Shown here one piece after another: positions 26,477 to 35,245 of a stretch of 64,000 nucleotides of DNA (the first letter of the stretch is position 1; every line of letters begins with the position of its first letter). Position numbers and translations under genes: made by a program. The stretch comes from DATKAS01 sp963773315 (GTDB lineage: Bacteria > Actinomycetota > Acidimicrobiia > Acidimicrobiales > DATKAS01), in NCBI GenBank assembly GCA_963773315.1, contig CAVZAF010000003.1:248001-312000 (forward strand), read 5' to 3'. The notes beneath the pieces were generated by a model, which was given only the letters and a program-made list of their open reading frames with translations, did no database searches and had not been told where the DNA came from.

Positions 26477-28178
26477 ATGGCGAGGGTCGGGATGGCGGCG
26501 GTCGGTGACACAGGGGGTCTCACGTGGACGCTCGAGCCGAGCCACTTCCCCGCGGCGCCCACCCGTTGGGGTGCCGAGATCGCGGTCACGCGGCAGACCG
26601 AGGTCTTGACCCGCGTGTTCGCCGAGGCCGGTCTTCCGATCGAGACGCTCGGCTTCCGCGAGTTCGACGGCCGCGTCTACACGGCGATCGTGCCGCTCGG
26701 GGGCAAGGCCCGAAAGCCACCGCCCAGGGTGCTGCTCCCGGTGCTGCTGAGGGTGGTCCCCGAGCTGCGCAGGCGCGTCGCCACGAGCCGCAGCTGGGCT
26801 GCTGACGACCTCCCCACGCAGATCATCGACGAATGGCTCGGCGGCAAGGAGCGCAAGCTCCGCACCGAAGGCAGGCGGCTGATCGCCATCGACGCCGACT
26901 CGCTGTCGGGGACGAAGCTCGCCGACCTGATCGACGAGGTCTTCGCGTACGCGACCGACGCCTGGTACTGGCACTTCCGGCTGCACGCCGCTGCGGTCTG
27001 GCACATCGGCGTACTCGGCCGCGAGCTCGAGCAAGACCACGGGTGGACCGACATCGAGTTCGCGCAGCTCTTCACCGGCCTCTCTGACGCGAGCACCGGG
27101 CCGGGCGAGGCCCAGCAGCGGATCGTCGAGCTCATCGACCGGGCCGAGGAGCCGTGAGGCGCTCGAGTCGGCGACGTCGCTCGACGACGTGAGGACGATC
27201 TCGCCCGAGGTGCGGCGTGCGGTCGACGACTACCTGGACTCGTATGGCCTCCGCGCGGTGCGGTACGAGGTCGCCTACCCGACCGTGGCCGAGCGACCCG
27301 ACTGGCTGCTGAGCCAGCTGCAAACACACCGTCCTCGTGCTCACGACGACGGCACACGGCGAGCCGAGGCCGAGAAGCACCTCTTCGAGTCGCTCGGCGA
27401 CACGCCCGAGACGCGCGCCCGCCTCGAAGCGGCGCGACGAACGTTCCCCGTGCGCGAGGGCAACGAGGCCGCGACGGTCGGGCTGCCCATCGCCGTGCTG
27501 CGGCGCGTCGGCCTGTCCGCCGGCCGCCGGCTCTCCCGCGCCGGCAACCTCGAACGGCCCGACGACGTGTTCGATCTCACGGTCGACGAGGTCACCGCGA
27601 TCCTGCGGTCGGCGCCGATCGTGCCGCCCGACCCTGCGCTGCGCGCCCGCTCGCGACGCGAAGCCCGCGAGGCCGCCGACAGCCGCGAGGCGCCGCCGAC
27701 CGTCGGGCCGGAGTCGAGTGGGCTGCTCGAAGCACCCGACATGAGCGGCTTTCCCGACTCGATCGTCATCGGCACGAACGCGATGGTCTGGTACACGACG
27801 AAGATCTTCGGCGCGCAGTCGGCCCGGGCCGCAGGATCGAGCAACGTATCGACCGACGTGCGAGGTGACGCGGTCTCGCCCGGTGTCTACGAAGGCACCG
27901 CGAGGGTCGTGCTCGACGAAGCCGAGCTCGACCGCATCGAGGCCGGCGACGTCCTCGTGTGCCCGATCACGTCACCGGTCTGGTCCATGGTGTTTCCCGC
28001 GCTCGGCGCGCTCGTGTGCGACGCAGGCGGCCCGCTCAGCCACCCAGCGATCATCGCTCGCGAGTTCGCGATCCCGGCGGTGGTGAACACAGGCAACGCG
28101 ACGAGCGCGATCGCCGATGGGGCGAGGGTGCGCGTCGACGGGGATGCCGGCGTCGTGACCATGGTGAAGCCGGGCTAA
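26477..28178 (+). CDS. PEP-utilising-enzyme family protein without ATP-grasp domain (frameshifted near 27152)
   Basis: 566 aa when one surplus base is removed. The first open frame ends LIDRAEEP and stop; reading +1 continues EALESATSLDDVRTISPEVR, PTVAERPDWLLSQL and onwards without interruption, so this is one gene. The C-terminal swivelling phospho-His domain is clear: GDVLVCPITSPVWSMVFPAL, then GGPLSHPAIIAREFAIPAVV with the catalytic His (about residue 520). The rest resembles the substrate domain of rifampicin phosphotransferase, but no ATP-grasp domain is encoded. Several in-frame starts (TTG 26471, ATG 26477, ATG 26492) lie in a small direct repeat. Confidence 0.72.
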
Positions 28179-30004
28179 GACGCGGCTGCGTGGCTCGCGG
28201 TCGCGTCGAGCCAGCTGGCGTGGAGCCGCGCGTAGACGCCGCCGTGAGCGAGCAGGTCGTGATGGCTGCCGCGCTCGACGAGGCGGCCCTGGTCGAACAC
28301 GAGCACGACGTCCGAGCGCTCTGCAGTCGACAGGCGGTGCGCGATCGTCACCGCCGTGCGGCCGCGAGCCAGGCTCTCGACCGCCCGCGCCAGGCGGGCC
28401 TCGATCGCGGCGTCGACAGCTGAGGTTGCCTCGTCGAGGATGAGGCACACAGGATTCGCGACATAGGCGCGGGCGAGAGCGACGAGCTGGCGCTCTCCCA
28501 CGGAGAGGTGCTCGCCCCGCTCACCCACGCGCGTCTCGAGGCCGTCGGCCAGCGAGTCGACCCACACCTCGAGGCCGAGCTCGACGAACGCGAGCCGCAC
28601 CGCGTCGGCGTCCGCGCCCGGCCGGCCGAAGCGGACGTTCTCCGCGATCGTCGTGTCGAAGAGGAACGCGTCCTGCGGGACCATCACGAGCGACGACCGC
28701 AACGACGTGCGCTCGACGTCGCGCAGGTCGACCCCCGAGATGAGGATGCGACCGTCGGTCGGGTCGGCCAGGCGCGTGAGCAGCTTCGCGAACGTGGTCT
28801 TTCCCGAACCGGTCGCGCCCACGACCGCGACGCTCGTGCCGGGATCGATCACGACTGACACGTCCCGCAACGCGGGCTCGGGGGCCTCGTTCGAGCCAGG
28901 ACGAGGGCGATACGAGAACGACACGTGCTCGACTGCGATCGACGGAGGGCCCGGCGGCAGCACGACGCCGGGGTCGGGCTCGACGATGTCGATCGGCGTG
29001 TCGAGCAGATCGAGAACCCGCCGCCAGCCCGACACCGCGGTCTGGGTCTCGTCGAGGATCTCGGTGACCTCGGCGACCGGCTCGAGGAACCGGTTGACGA
29101 GCAACATGAACCCGACGAGCTCGCCCGCGGTGAGGCCCGATGCGGGACCCATGATCACGCCGACGACCACGACCGCGCTCACCGTGAGCACCGCAAACAG
29201 CTCGCCCGACGGGAACATGAGCGCGTTGAGCGTGCTCGCCTTGACCCCGGCGCTCCGCTCCGCCTCGATCGCCTTGCCGATGTGCGCGGTCGTCGACTCG
29301 GTCGTGCCGTAGCTGCGGATCACCGCCGCGCCCATCACGACCTCGGACACCGCAGTGAGCAGCTCGGCGACGCGGATGCGCAGGATGTCGTACGCGGCGA
29401 TCAAGCGCTTCTGCAGCACCCGCAGCAGGAACGGCAGCGGCGCGCTCGTGCACAGAGCGACGACGGCGAGCTTCCAGTTGAAGACGAACATCGTGATGAC
29501 CACCGCGACGATCACGAGGCCGTTCACGACCCACGCGATGCCACCCCACTTGAAGAACTGGCTGAGCGTCTCGACGTCGGAAGTCACCCGACTCACCAGC
29601 GATCCTCGCCGCTCCTCCGCATGGTGGGCGATCGACAGCCGGTGGATGTGGCGGAACGCACGGGTGCGCAGCCCGAACAGCGCGTGCTCGCCGGCTCGGG
29701 CGAGCCGGCGCGCCGCGAACATCGTGCACACCGTCGCGACGACCGCGATCACGGCGCCGGCCACCGACAACGACACGACACGGGTGACGTCGACCTTGCC
29801 ATCGTTGAAGCCCTTGTCGATCACCTGCTGCACGAGAACTGGGATCACGACGCGCCCTGCCGCGCCCACCGACGCGAGGAGGATCGTGATCCCGATGCCA
29901 TCTCGCAGCTCGGGGCTCGCGCGCCATCCCCGGCGCATGATCCCGAGCACCGACGCGGGCGGTCCCTCAGCGATCGGGTCGAAGGCCTCGGCTGGCGCGC
30001 TCAT
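28175..30004 (-). CDS. ABC exporter subunit (fused permease-ATPase), catalytically complete Walker site
   Basis: 609 aa. Six-helix exporter domain (VVIPVLVQQVIDKGFNDG to about residue 330), then the ATPase: Walker A VVGATGSGKTTFAKLL, Q-loop MVPQDAFLFD, Walker B CLILDEATSAVD with the catalytic Glu, and H-loop TIAHRLSTAE. The signature motif is degenerate (LSVGERQ instead of LSGGQ). Its start overlaps the stop of the neighbouring exporter gene by four bases, so the pair is a heterodimer. Substrate (drug, lipid or peptide) unknown. Its 3' end overlaps the opposing PEP-family gene by four bases. Confidence 0.9.
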   Translation of the reverse strand: MSAPAEAFDPIAEGPPASVLGIMRRGWRASPELRDGIGITILLASVGAAGRVVIPVLVQQVIDKGFNDGKVDVTRVVSLSVAGAVIAVVATVCTMFAARRLARAGEHALFGLRTRAFRHIHRLSIAHHAEERRGSLVSRVTSDVETLSQFFKWGGIAWVVNGLVIVAVVITMFVFNWKLAVVALCTSAPLPFLLRVLQKRLIAAYDILRIRVAELLTAVSEVVMGAAVIRSYGTTESTTAHIGKAIEAERSAGVKASTLNALMFPSGELFAVLTVSAVVVVGVIMGPASGLTAGELVGFMLLVNRFLEPVAEVTEILDETQTAVSGWRRVLDLLDTPIDIVEPDPGVVLPPGPPSIAVEHVSFSYRPRPGSNEAPEPALRDVSVVIDPGTSVAVVGATGSGKTTFAKLLTRLADPTDGRILISGVDLRDVERTSLRSSLVMVPQDAFLFDTTIAENVRFGRPGADADAVRLAFVELGLEVWVDSLADGLETRVGERGEHLSVGERQLVALARAYVANPVCLILDEATSAVDAAIEARLARAVESLARGRTAVTIAHRLSTAERSDVVLVFDQGRLVERGSHHDLLAHGGVYARLHASWLDATASHAAAS

Positions 30005-31827
30005 CGGCTCGCCCGCTCCTTGTCGTACGACTCGACCAGCCGGCGGTAGCCCGCCTCACGGGCGAACAGCTCTCGGTGCGAGCCGTAGCCGGCGACGCGG
30101 CCCCGCTCGATGAACAGCACATCGTCGGCCAGCGCGATCGTCGAGGGACGCGACGCGATCGTGATGACCGTGCCGGACAGCACGCTCGCGAGGCCGGTGA
30201 GGATGCGGGCCTCGGTCGTCGGGTCGACGCTCGAGGTGGCGTCGTCGAGCAGCAGCAGCTGGGGCTGGCGGGCGAGCGCGCGGGCCAGGGCGACGCGCTG
30301 ACGCTGCCCGCCCGACAACGTCACGCCGCGTTCGCCGATCACGGTCGACCAGCCGTGGGGCAGGTCGTCGACGAACTCGTCCACCTGCGCGATCGCAGTG
30401 GCCCGGGCGATCGCGTCGTGATCGAGGCCGGCGCCGAGGTCGATGTTGTCGAGCACCGATCCGGCGAACAGGAACGGCTCCTGGAAGACGAGCGCGACGG
30501 AGCGACGGAGCTGCGCGTCGGCCAGAGCGTTGAGCTCGACGCCGCCGAGAGAGATCGTCCCCCCGTCGGGCAGGACCAGACGGTCGAGCATCGCCATGAA
30601 CGTGCTCTTGCCCGAGCCCGTCGCGCCGACGACCGCGACGATGCGCCCCGGAGGGATCGTCACGTCGAAGTGGTCGAGCACGTCGCGCGCGTCCTCGTAG
30701 CCGAACGTCACGTCGTCGAAGCGCACCGCGAGCGGACCGCTCGGCAGCGACGGCGCGGCCGCGCCAGCGACACCGAGGTGGCGGGCCCGGTCCACCTCGC
30801 CCGCGAGGACGGCGCGCACGCGATCATCGCCGGCCACCGACCTCGGCAGGTCGCCGAGCACGAAGCCGATGAGCCTCAGCGGCCAGACCATGAACCCGAA
30901 CAGCGTGACGAAGCTGACGATCTCGCCGGCCGTCGCGGCGCCCTGCGCAACCCGCCACGCGCCGAGCGCGACGAGAAGGATCGTGGCGAGCGACGGCAAC
31001 GAGTCGAGCACCGCGTCGAACCCGGCTCGCAGCATGGCGACGTCGATGTTCGCGTCGCGGAGCCGCTCGGCCTCGACCGCGAAGCGCGCGGCCTCGGACT
31101 CCTCCGCACCCAGCGCCTTCACCACGATGACCCCGTCGACGCTCTCGTGGACCACGTTCGAGACGTCGCCGATGAGGCTCTGCGCGCGTGCCGCCGGTCC
31201 CTCGGTGCGACGCTGGTACACGACGTTGAGCGCGGTGATGGCCGGGAAGAGCAGGAGCGCGACGACGCCGAGCACCCAGTCGGTCGCGAACATCCACACC
31301 GTCGCGATCACGACGAGCATCACCGTGCCGCACGCGTAGGGCAGCGGGCCCAGCACCTGCGACGAGGCCTCGGCGTCGGACTGCACGTGCGCGAGCAGCT
31401 CGCCCGTGGGGTTGGTCTGGAAGTAGGCGAGAGGCTCGTCCTGGTAGCGGTCGACCACTCGTTGGCGGAGGATCGCAGCGACCCCCATCTGCGTGCGTCC
31501 TGCGTTGACGCGACGCAGCACCACCCCCACGGCACGCACGGCTCCGACGACGATCAGCGCGACGACACCGCCGATGACCGCGTCGACGCCGACGTGGCCG
31601 TCAGTGAAGCGGGGCGTGATGACGTGATCGACGATCCAGCCGAACACGAACGACTGGGCGACCGTGCCGAGCGCGAAGATCGCTGCGCCGCACACCGCGA
31701 TCGTGAACGTCTTGCGCTTGAGCCCGACATGGCGTCGCACCATCTGCGCGCCGCGTCGCACCATCGCGCCGCTGACCCCTTCCACGGGCGCGTCGAGAGA
31801 AGCGGCGACATCGGACATGTCCGCCAT
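30001..31827 (-). CDS. ABC exporter subunit (fused permease-ATPase), degenerate Walker B/H-loop
   Basis: 608 aa from MADMSD (ATG 31827; ATG 31818 is possible). The exporter domain begins ALGTVAQSFVFGWIVDHVI. In the ATPase the Walker A is VVGATGSGKSTFMAML, the Q-loop LVFQEPFLFAG and the signature a perfect TLSGGQRQRVALARA. Walker B ends LLLLDDATSSVD, with Asp in place of the catalytic Glu, and the H-loop His is Ser (IASRPSTI). Together with the LSVGE signature of the partner this makes exactly one degenerate and one complete ATP site, as in BmrCD- or TM287/288-type exporters. Confidence 0.9.
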   Translation of the reverse strand: MADMSDVAASLDAPVEGVSGAMVRRGAQMVRRHVGLKRKTFTIAVCGAAIFALGTVAQSFVFGWIVDHVITPRFTDGHVGVDAVIGGVVALIVVGAVRAVGVVLRRVNAGRTQMGVAAILRQRVVDRYQDEPLAYFQTNPTGELLAHVQSDAEASSQVLGPLPYACGTVMLVVIATVWMFATDWVLGVVALLLFPAITALNVVYQRRTEGPAARAQSLIGDVSNVVHESVDGVIVVKALGAEESEAARFAVEAERLRDANIDVAMLRAGFDAVLDSLPSLATILLVALGAWRVAQGAATAGEIVSFVTLFGFMVWPLRLIGFVLGDLPRSVAGDDRVRAVLAGEVDRARHLGVAGAAAPSLPSGPLAVRFDDVTFGYEDARDVLDHFDVTIPPGRIVAVVGATGSGKSTFMAMLDRLVLPDGGTISLGGVELNALADAQLRRSVALVFQEPFLFAGSVLDNIDLGAGLDHDAIARATAIAQVDEFVDDLPHGWSTVIGERGVTLSGGQRQRVALARALARQPQLLLLDDATSSVDPTTEARILTGLASVLSGTVITIASRPSTIALADDVLFIERGRVAGYGSHRELFAREAGYRRLVESYDKERASR

Positions 31828-31896
31828 TCTCCCAGTCTCGGCGCCCTCGGCGCAGGTGATTCGGCCCGACGATGGCACCCGTGACAACCTTGCGGT

Positions 31897-32412
31897 GTGG
31901 AAGCCGCTGACTTCGGGCTGCTGCTCCTGAGGGTCACCGTCGGCCTGACGGTCATGGCCCACGGGTACAACAAGCTCTTCGGCGGAGGGCGCCTGCCCGG
32001 CACCGCGCGATGGTTCGAGAGCATGGGCCTGCGCAACGGCTGGCTGCAGGCCCGCATGGCCTGCACGACCGAGCTGGGCGCCGGGCTCCTCTTCGCCCTG
32101 GGCCTGCTCACGCCCCTCGCGGCGGCAGGCCTCATCGGCCTCATGGTCGTCACGATCCTCGTCGATCACCGGTTCAACGGCTTCTTCGTGTTCCGGAAGG
32201 GCGAGGGTGTGGAGTACGTCACAGTGCTCGCCGTCGCGGCCGCCTCGATCGCCGCGATCGGGCCGGGGACCGCGTCGCTCGACCACGCCTTCGGATGGGA
32301 CGACCGCAACGGTTGGACCAGCCTCGCGATCGCGGTCGGCATCGGCGTCGGCGCCGCGGTGCTGCAGGTCGCCCTCTTCTGGCGCAACCCGCGCAAGGTC
32401 GTGAGCACATGA
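31897..32412 (+). CDS. DoxX-family membrane protein
   Basis: 171 aa, four hydrophobic segments. LLLLRVTVGLTVMAHGYNKL near the N-terminus, MACTTELGAGLLFALGLLTP and GLIGLMVVTILVDHRFNGFF are typical of DoxX/SURF4-like proteins. The molecular role in bacteria is unclear; some members are linked to oxidoreductases at the membrane. It is divergent from the ABC exporter pair (69-base gap) and overlaps the next gene by four bases (ATGA). Confidence 0.85.
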   Translation: MEAADFGLLLLRVTVGLTVMAHGYNKLFGGGRLPGTARWFESMGLRNGWLQARMACTTELGAGLLFALGLLTPLAAAGLIGLMVVTILVDHRFNGFFVFRKGEGVEYVTVLAVAAASIAAIGPGTASLDHAFGWDDRNGWTSLAIAVGIGVGAAVLQVALFWRNPRKVVST

Positions 32413-32957
32413 AGGAACCGGAGGCCGAGTCCGAGTCGGGGTCCGGGTCCGGGTTCCGGTGGAGCGCGGGGGCAATCGGACTGCTGGTCGCGGTCATCCT
32501 CATCGCGCTGATGTGGGCCTACATCCTGTCGCCGTGGTCGAAGACCGGCGACCTGCCCACCACGTTGAAGGACAAGAGCTACGCCGCTACGGCCGAGCCG
32601 CTCTGCGCCGCGACGCAGACACAGATCGACGCCCTCCCCAAGGCCTTCACGGCAGAGTCACCCGAGGATCGGGCGGCCGTGCTCACGAAGGCGGACGCGA
32701 TGGTGGCGACCCTCGTGAAGCAGCTGCACGGGCTCGAGCCCAAGGTCACCGAGGACCGCCAGTTCACCGACCAGTGGCTCGCCGACTGGGACAGCTACCT
32801 CGCCTCCCGAGTGCGCTACGCCAGCATCCTCGCGACCGGCAAGGACGATCGCTTCACGGTCGAGGCCGAAGGCGGACACCCGATCACCGAGCGGATGGAT
32901 GGCTTCGCGGTCCTCAACGCCATGCCGTCGTGTCAGGTGCCGCTCGACGTCGGCTGA
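32409..32957 (+). CDS. Single-pass membrane protein of unknown function
   Basis: 182 aa. A short acidic, Ser/Gly-rich start (EPEAESESGSGSGFRWSAG) precedes one membrane helix (IGLLVAVILIALMWAYILS). The extracytoplasmic part is helical (LPTTLKDKSYAATAEPLCAA, ADAMVATLVKQLHGLEPK) with two cysteines. No family recognised. The start overlaps the DoxX stop, so the two probably form a membrane complex. The last 25 bases overlap the opposing acyltransferase gene. Confidence 0.65.
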   Translation: MKEPEAESESGSGSGFRWSAGAIGLLVAVILIALMWAYILSPWSKTGDLPTTLKDKSYAATAEPLCAATQTQIDALPKAFTAESPEDRAAVLTKADAMVATLVKQLHGLEPKVTEDRQFTDQWLADWDSYLASRVRYASILATGKDDRFTVEAEGGHPITERMDGFAVLNAMPSCQVPLDVG

Positions 32958-33634
32958 GACCCGGGCTGATCGGAGCGGGGCCAGCCCTGGCCGTCCCACT
33001 CGCGGATCGGCTTCGCCGGAGCGCCCGCGGCAACGCAGTTGTCGGGCAGCGTGCCCGAGACGACAGAGCCCGCCGCGACCGCGACATGCCGGCCGATCCG
33101 TGATCCCGGCAGCACGACCGTGCCGTGCCCGAGCCACGATCCCGAGCCGATCGTGACGGGTCGCTCGGCCTGGGTCTGCCGCGAGATCGGGAGGGTGACG
33201 TCCTCGTAGCCGTGGTTCTGGTCGGTGACGTACACGTAGTGGCCCGTCCAGACGTCGTCGCCGATCTCGATGGAGAGATGGCCGACGATGCCGCTCCCCT
33301 TGCCGATGAGGCATCGGTCACCGATCGAGATCACCGGGTCGCTGACCGGCACCTGGCCGGGCACCATCCCCGCCGAGAGGCTCACGTGGGGGCCGATCAG
33401 CGTCCCCGTACCGATGTGGATGTACTGCTCGTTGAAGATCGCGACCGCCGGGAAGCAGATGACGCTGCCCTCGCCCAGCCGGCCGAACCGCCGCCCCCGG
33501 CGGCTGCGCGGGCCGATCGAGCCCAGCTCGACGACCGCCTCCCACCCCCATTGCACGACCTCGGCCGCGCCCCGCTTGAGGGCGCCGCGGACGTGGTCGA
33601 TCGGGCGCGGCGGGGGGTCGTCCCGATTCAGCAT
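32933..33634 (-). CDS. Left-handed beta-helix (hexapeptide) acyltransferase
   Basis: 233 aa from the ATG at 33634; an upstream ATG at 33670 would run into the divergent esterase gene. Hexapeptide turns are plain: IHIGTGTLIGPHVSLSAG, VISIGDRCLIGKGSGIVG, LSIEIGDDVWTGHYVYVTD, VTIGSGSWLGHGTVVLPG, SRIGRHVAVAAGSVVSGT, then the closing DNCVAAGAPAKPIREW. The histidine in TDQNHGYED is the likely catalytic base. It transfers an acetyl or other acyl group to a sugar or similar acceptor. It is convergent with the membrane protein upstream. Confidence 0.85.
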   Translation of the reverse strand: MLNRDDPPPRPIDHVRGALKRGAAEVVQWGWEAVVELGSIGPRSRRGRRFGRLGEGSVICFPAVAIFNEQYIHIGTGTLIGPHVSLSAGMVPGQVPVSDPVISIGDRCLIGKGSGIVGHLSIEIGDDVWTGHYVYVTDQNHGYEDVTLPISRQTQAERPVTIGSGSWLGHGTVVLPGSRIGRHVAVAAGSVVSGTLPDNCVAAGAPAKPIREWDGQGWPRSDQPGSQPTSSGT

Positions 33635-33658
33635 GCGCGGGAAGGTACTTTCCGGCGC

Positions 33659-35188
33659 ATGGCTGAGCACGCAGTGACGGTCGAGACGACTTCAGGAAAG
33701 CTCATCGGCGACGCGCACCGCGGCGCCGTCGTGTTCCGCGGCATCCCGTACGCGGCGCCACCGGTCGGGCGGCTGCGGTTCCGTCCGCCTCAGCCGATGA
33801 CCCCGTGGACCGGCGTGCGCGAGGCGCTCGCGTTCGGTCCGATGGCGCCGCAGAACCCGTCCGCGTTGGAGGCGATCGCGGGCAACACGCCGCTCGGCCA
33901 GAGCGAGGACTGCCTCACCCTCAACGTGTGGACGCCGGGGTGTGACGACGCGAAGCGTCCGGTGATGGTGTGGATCCACGGCGGAGGGTTCACGACCGGC
34001 ACGGCCGCGAGCCCGTGGTACAGCGGCACCAGCATGGCGCTGCAGGGAGACGTCGTGATCGTGACGGCGAACTACCGGCTCGGCGCGTTGGGCTTCACGC
34101 ACCTCGCCGACCTCGGCGGCGAGGCGTGGGGGTCGTCGGCGAACTGCGGGATCCTCGACCAGGTCGCCGCGCTTTCGTGGGTGCGCGAGAACATCGCGGC
34201 GTTCGGCGGTGATGCGGACAACGTCACGATCTATGGCGAGTCGGCGGGCGGATGCAGCGTGGTGACGTTGCTCGCGACGCCGTCCGCGAAAGGGCTCTTC
34301 CACAAGGCGGTCGCGCAGAGCGCGTCGTTCGGCCAGGTGCGCACGCGCGAGGCCGCGGGCGAGCGGGCCGAGCTGCTCCTCGCTGAGCTGGGTGTCGAGT
34401 CCGCGCATCTCGACCGCCTCGCTGAGATCCCCATCGAGCAGATCCTCGAGGCCCAAGGACGGTTGAGCGCGCGGCGCTCGCGCCGCGGCGTGGGCGGCGC
34501 CGACATGCAAGCGTTCAGTCCGGCACCGGACGGCACCTCGTTGCTCGAGATGCCGCTCGACGCGATCGCTGCCGGGTCGGCCGCGGACGTCCCCGTGATC
34601 GTGGGCACCAACCGTGACGAGATCAAGCTCTTCGCGGTGTGGGACGTCGCGCTGCAGAGCATCGACCGAGACGGTGCCATCGCGGGGCTGCGAGGCGTTG
34701 CCGGTGACCATGCGGAGCGGCTCTTCGACGCATACGCGGCGACGAGACCGGATGAGGCCGCGAGCGAGGTCTCGATGGCGATCGCGACCGATGAGACGTT
34801 CAGGCTCGCGGCCGTGCAGATGGCGGAAGCGCAGCACGCGGTCGGCAAGCCCGCCTACCTCTACCTCTTCACGTGGCAGAGCCCCGCGCTCGACGGTCGG
34901 CTCGGCGCGTGCCACGCGCTCGAGATCCCGTTCGTGTTCGACAACGTCCACCAACCCGGCGTCGAGCTGCTCACGGGGAACGGCGAAGACCGGGCTCCTC
35001 TCGCCAAGGTGATGAACGCCGCGTGGACCGCGTTCGCCCGGACCGGCTCGCCCGACCATGCGGGGATGCCGGCGTGGCCGTCGTACGACCCAGCGTCTCG
35101 GTCGACGATGGTCTTCGACCGCCAGGTCGAGGTCGTCGACGATCCGCTCGGTTCCGACCGTCTGGCCTGGTCGGAGGCCCTGCTTTGA
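33659..35188 (+). CDS. Type-B carboxylesterase
   Basis: 509 aa. Signature blocks: VFRGIPYAAPPVGRLRFRPP, SEDCLTLNVWTPG, VWIHGGGFTTGTA (oxyanion hole), nucleophile VTIYGESAGGCSVVTLL, and the C-terminal His region GACHALEIPFVFDN. No signal peptide, so cytoplasmic. The catalytic acid is likely in VIVGTNRDEIKLF. It hydrolyses carboxylic esters of unknown identity. It is divergent from the acyltransferase gene, with only 24 bases between starts. A small hairpin (35214-35228) follows the stop. Confidence 0.9.
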   Translation: MAEHAVTVETTSGKLIGDAHRGAVVFRGIPYAAPPVGRLRFRPPQPMTPWTGVREALAFGPMAPQNPSALEAIAGNTPLGQSEDCLTLNVWTPGCDDAKRPVMVWIHGGGFTTGTAASPWYSGTSMALQGDVVIVTANYRLGALGFTHLADLGGEAWGSSANCGILDQVAALSWVRENIAAFGGDADNVTIYGESAGGCSVVTLLATPSAKGLFHKAVAQSASFGQVRTREAAGERAELLLAELGVESAHLDRLAEIPIEQILEAQGRLSARRSRRGVGGADMQAFSPAPDGTSLLEMPLDAIAAGSAADVPVIVGTNRDEIKLFAVWDVALQSIDRDGAIAGLRGVAGDHAERLFDAYAATRPDEAASEVSMAIATDETFRLAAVQMAEAQHAVGKPAYLYLFTWQSPALDGRLGACHALEIPFVFDNVHQPGVELLTGNGEDRAPLAKVMNAAWTAFARTGSPDHAGMPAWPSYDPASRSTMVFDRQVEVVDDPLGSDRLAWSEALL

Positions 35189-35213
35189 CCGTCGCCTGAC
35201 CATCGCTCGGAGC

Positions 35214-35228
35214 GGGGCTCAAGGCCCC
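35214..35228 (+). terminator. Short GC hairpin after the carboxylesterase
   Basis: GGGGC, loop TCAAG, then GCCCC, located 26 bases after the carboxylesterase stop and 18 bases before the next start. No T run follows. It may be a weak terminator. Confidence 0.35.
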
Positions 35229-35245
35229 CTACGCTCTCGACCGAA

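Noticed and set aside
26471..28178. Two separate genes at 26471-27157 and 27189-28178
   Set aside because: The reading frame continues across the gap (EEP-EALESATSLDDV) with one base removed, and both halves belong to one PEP-utilising protein.
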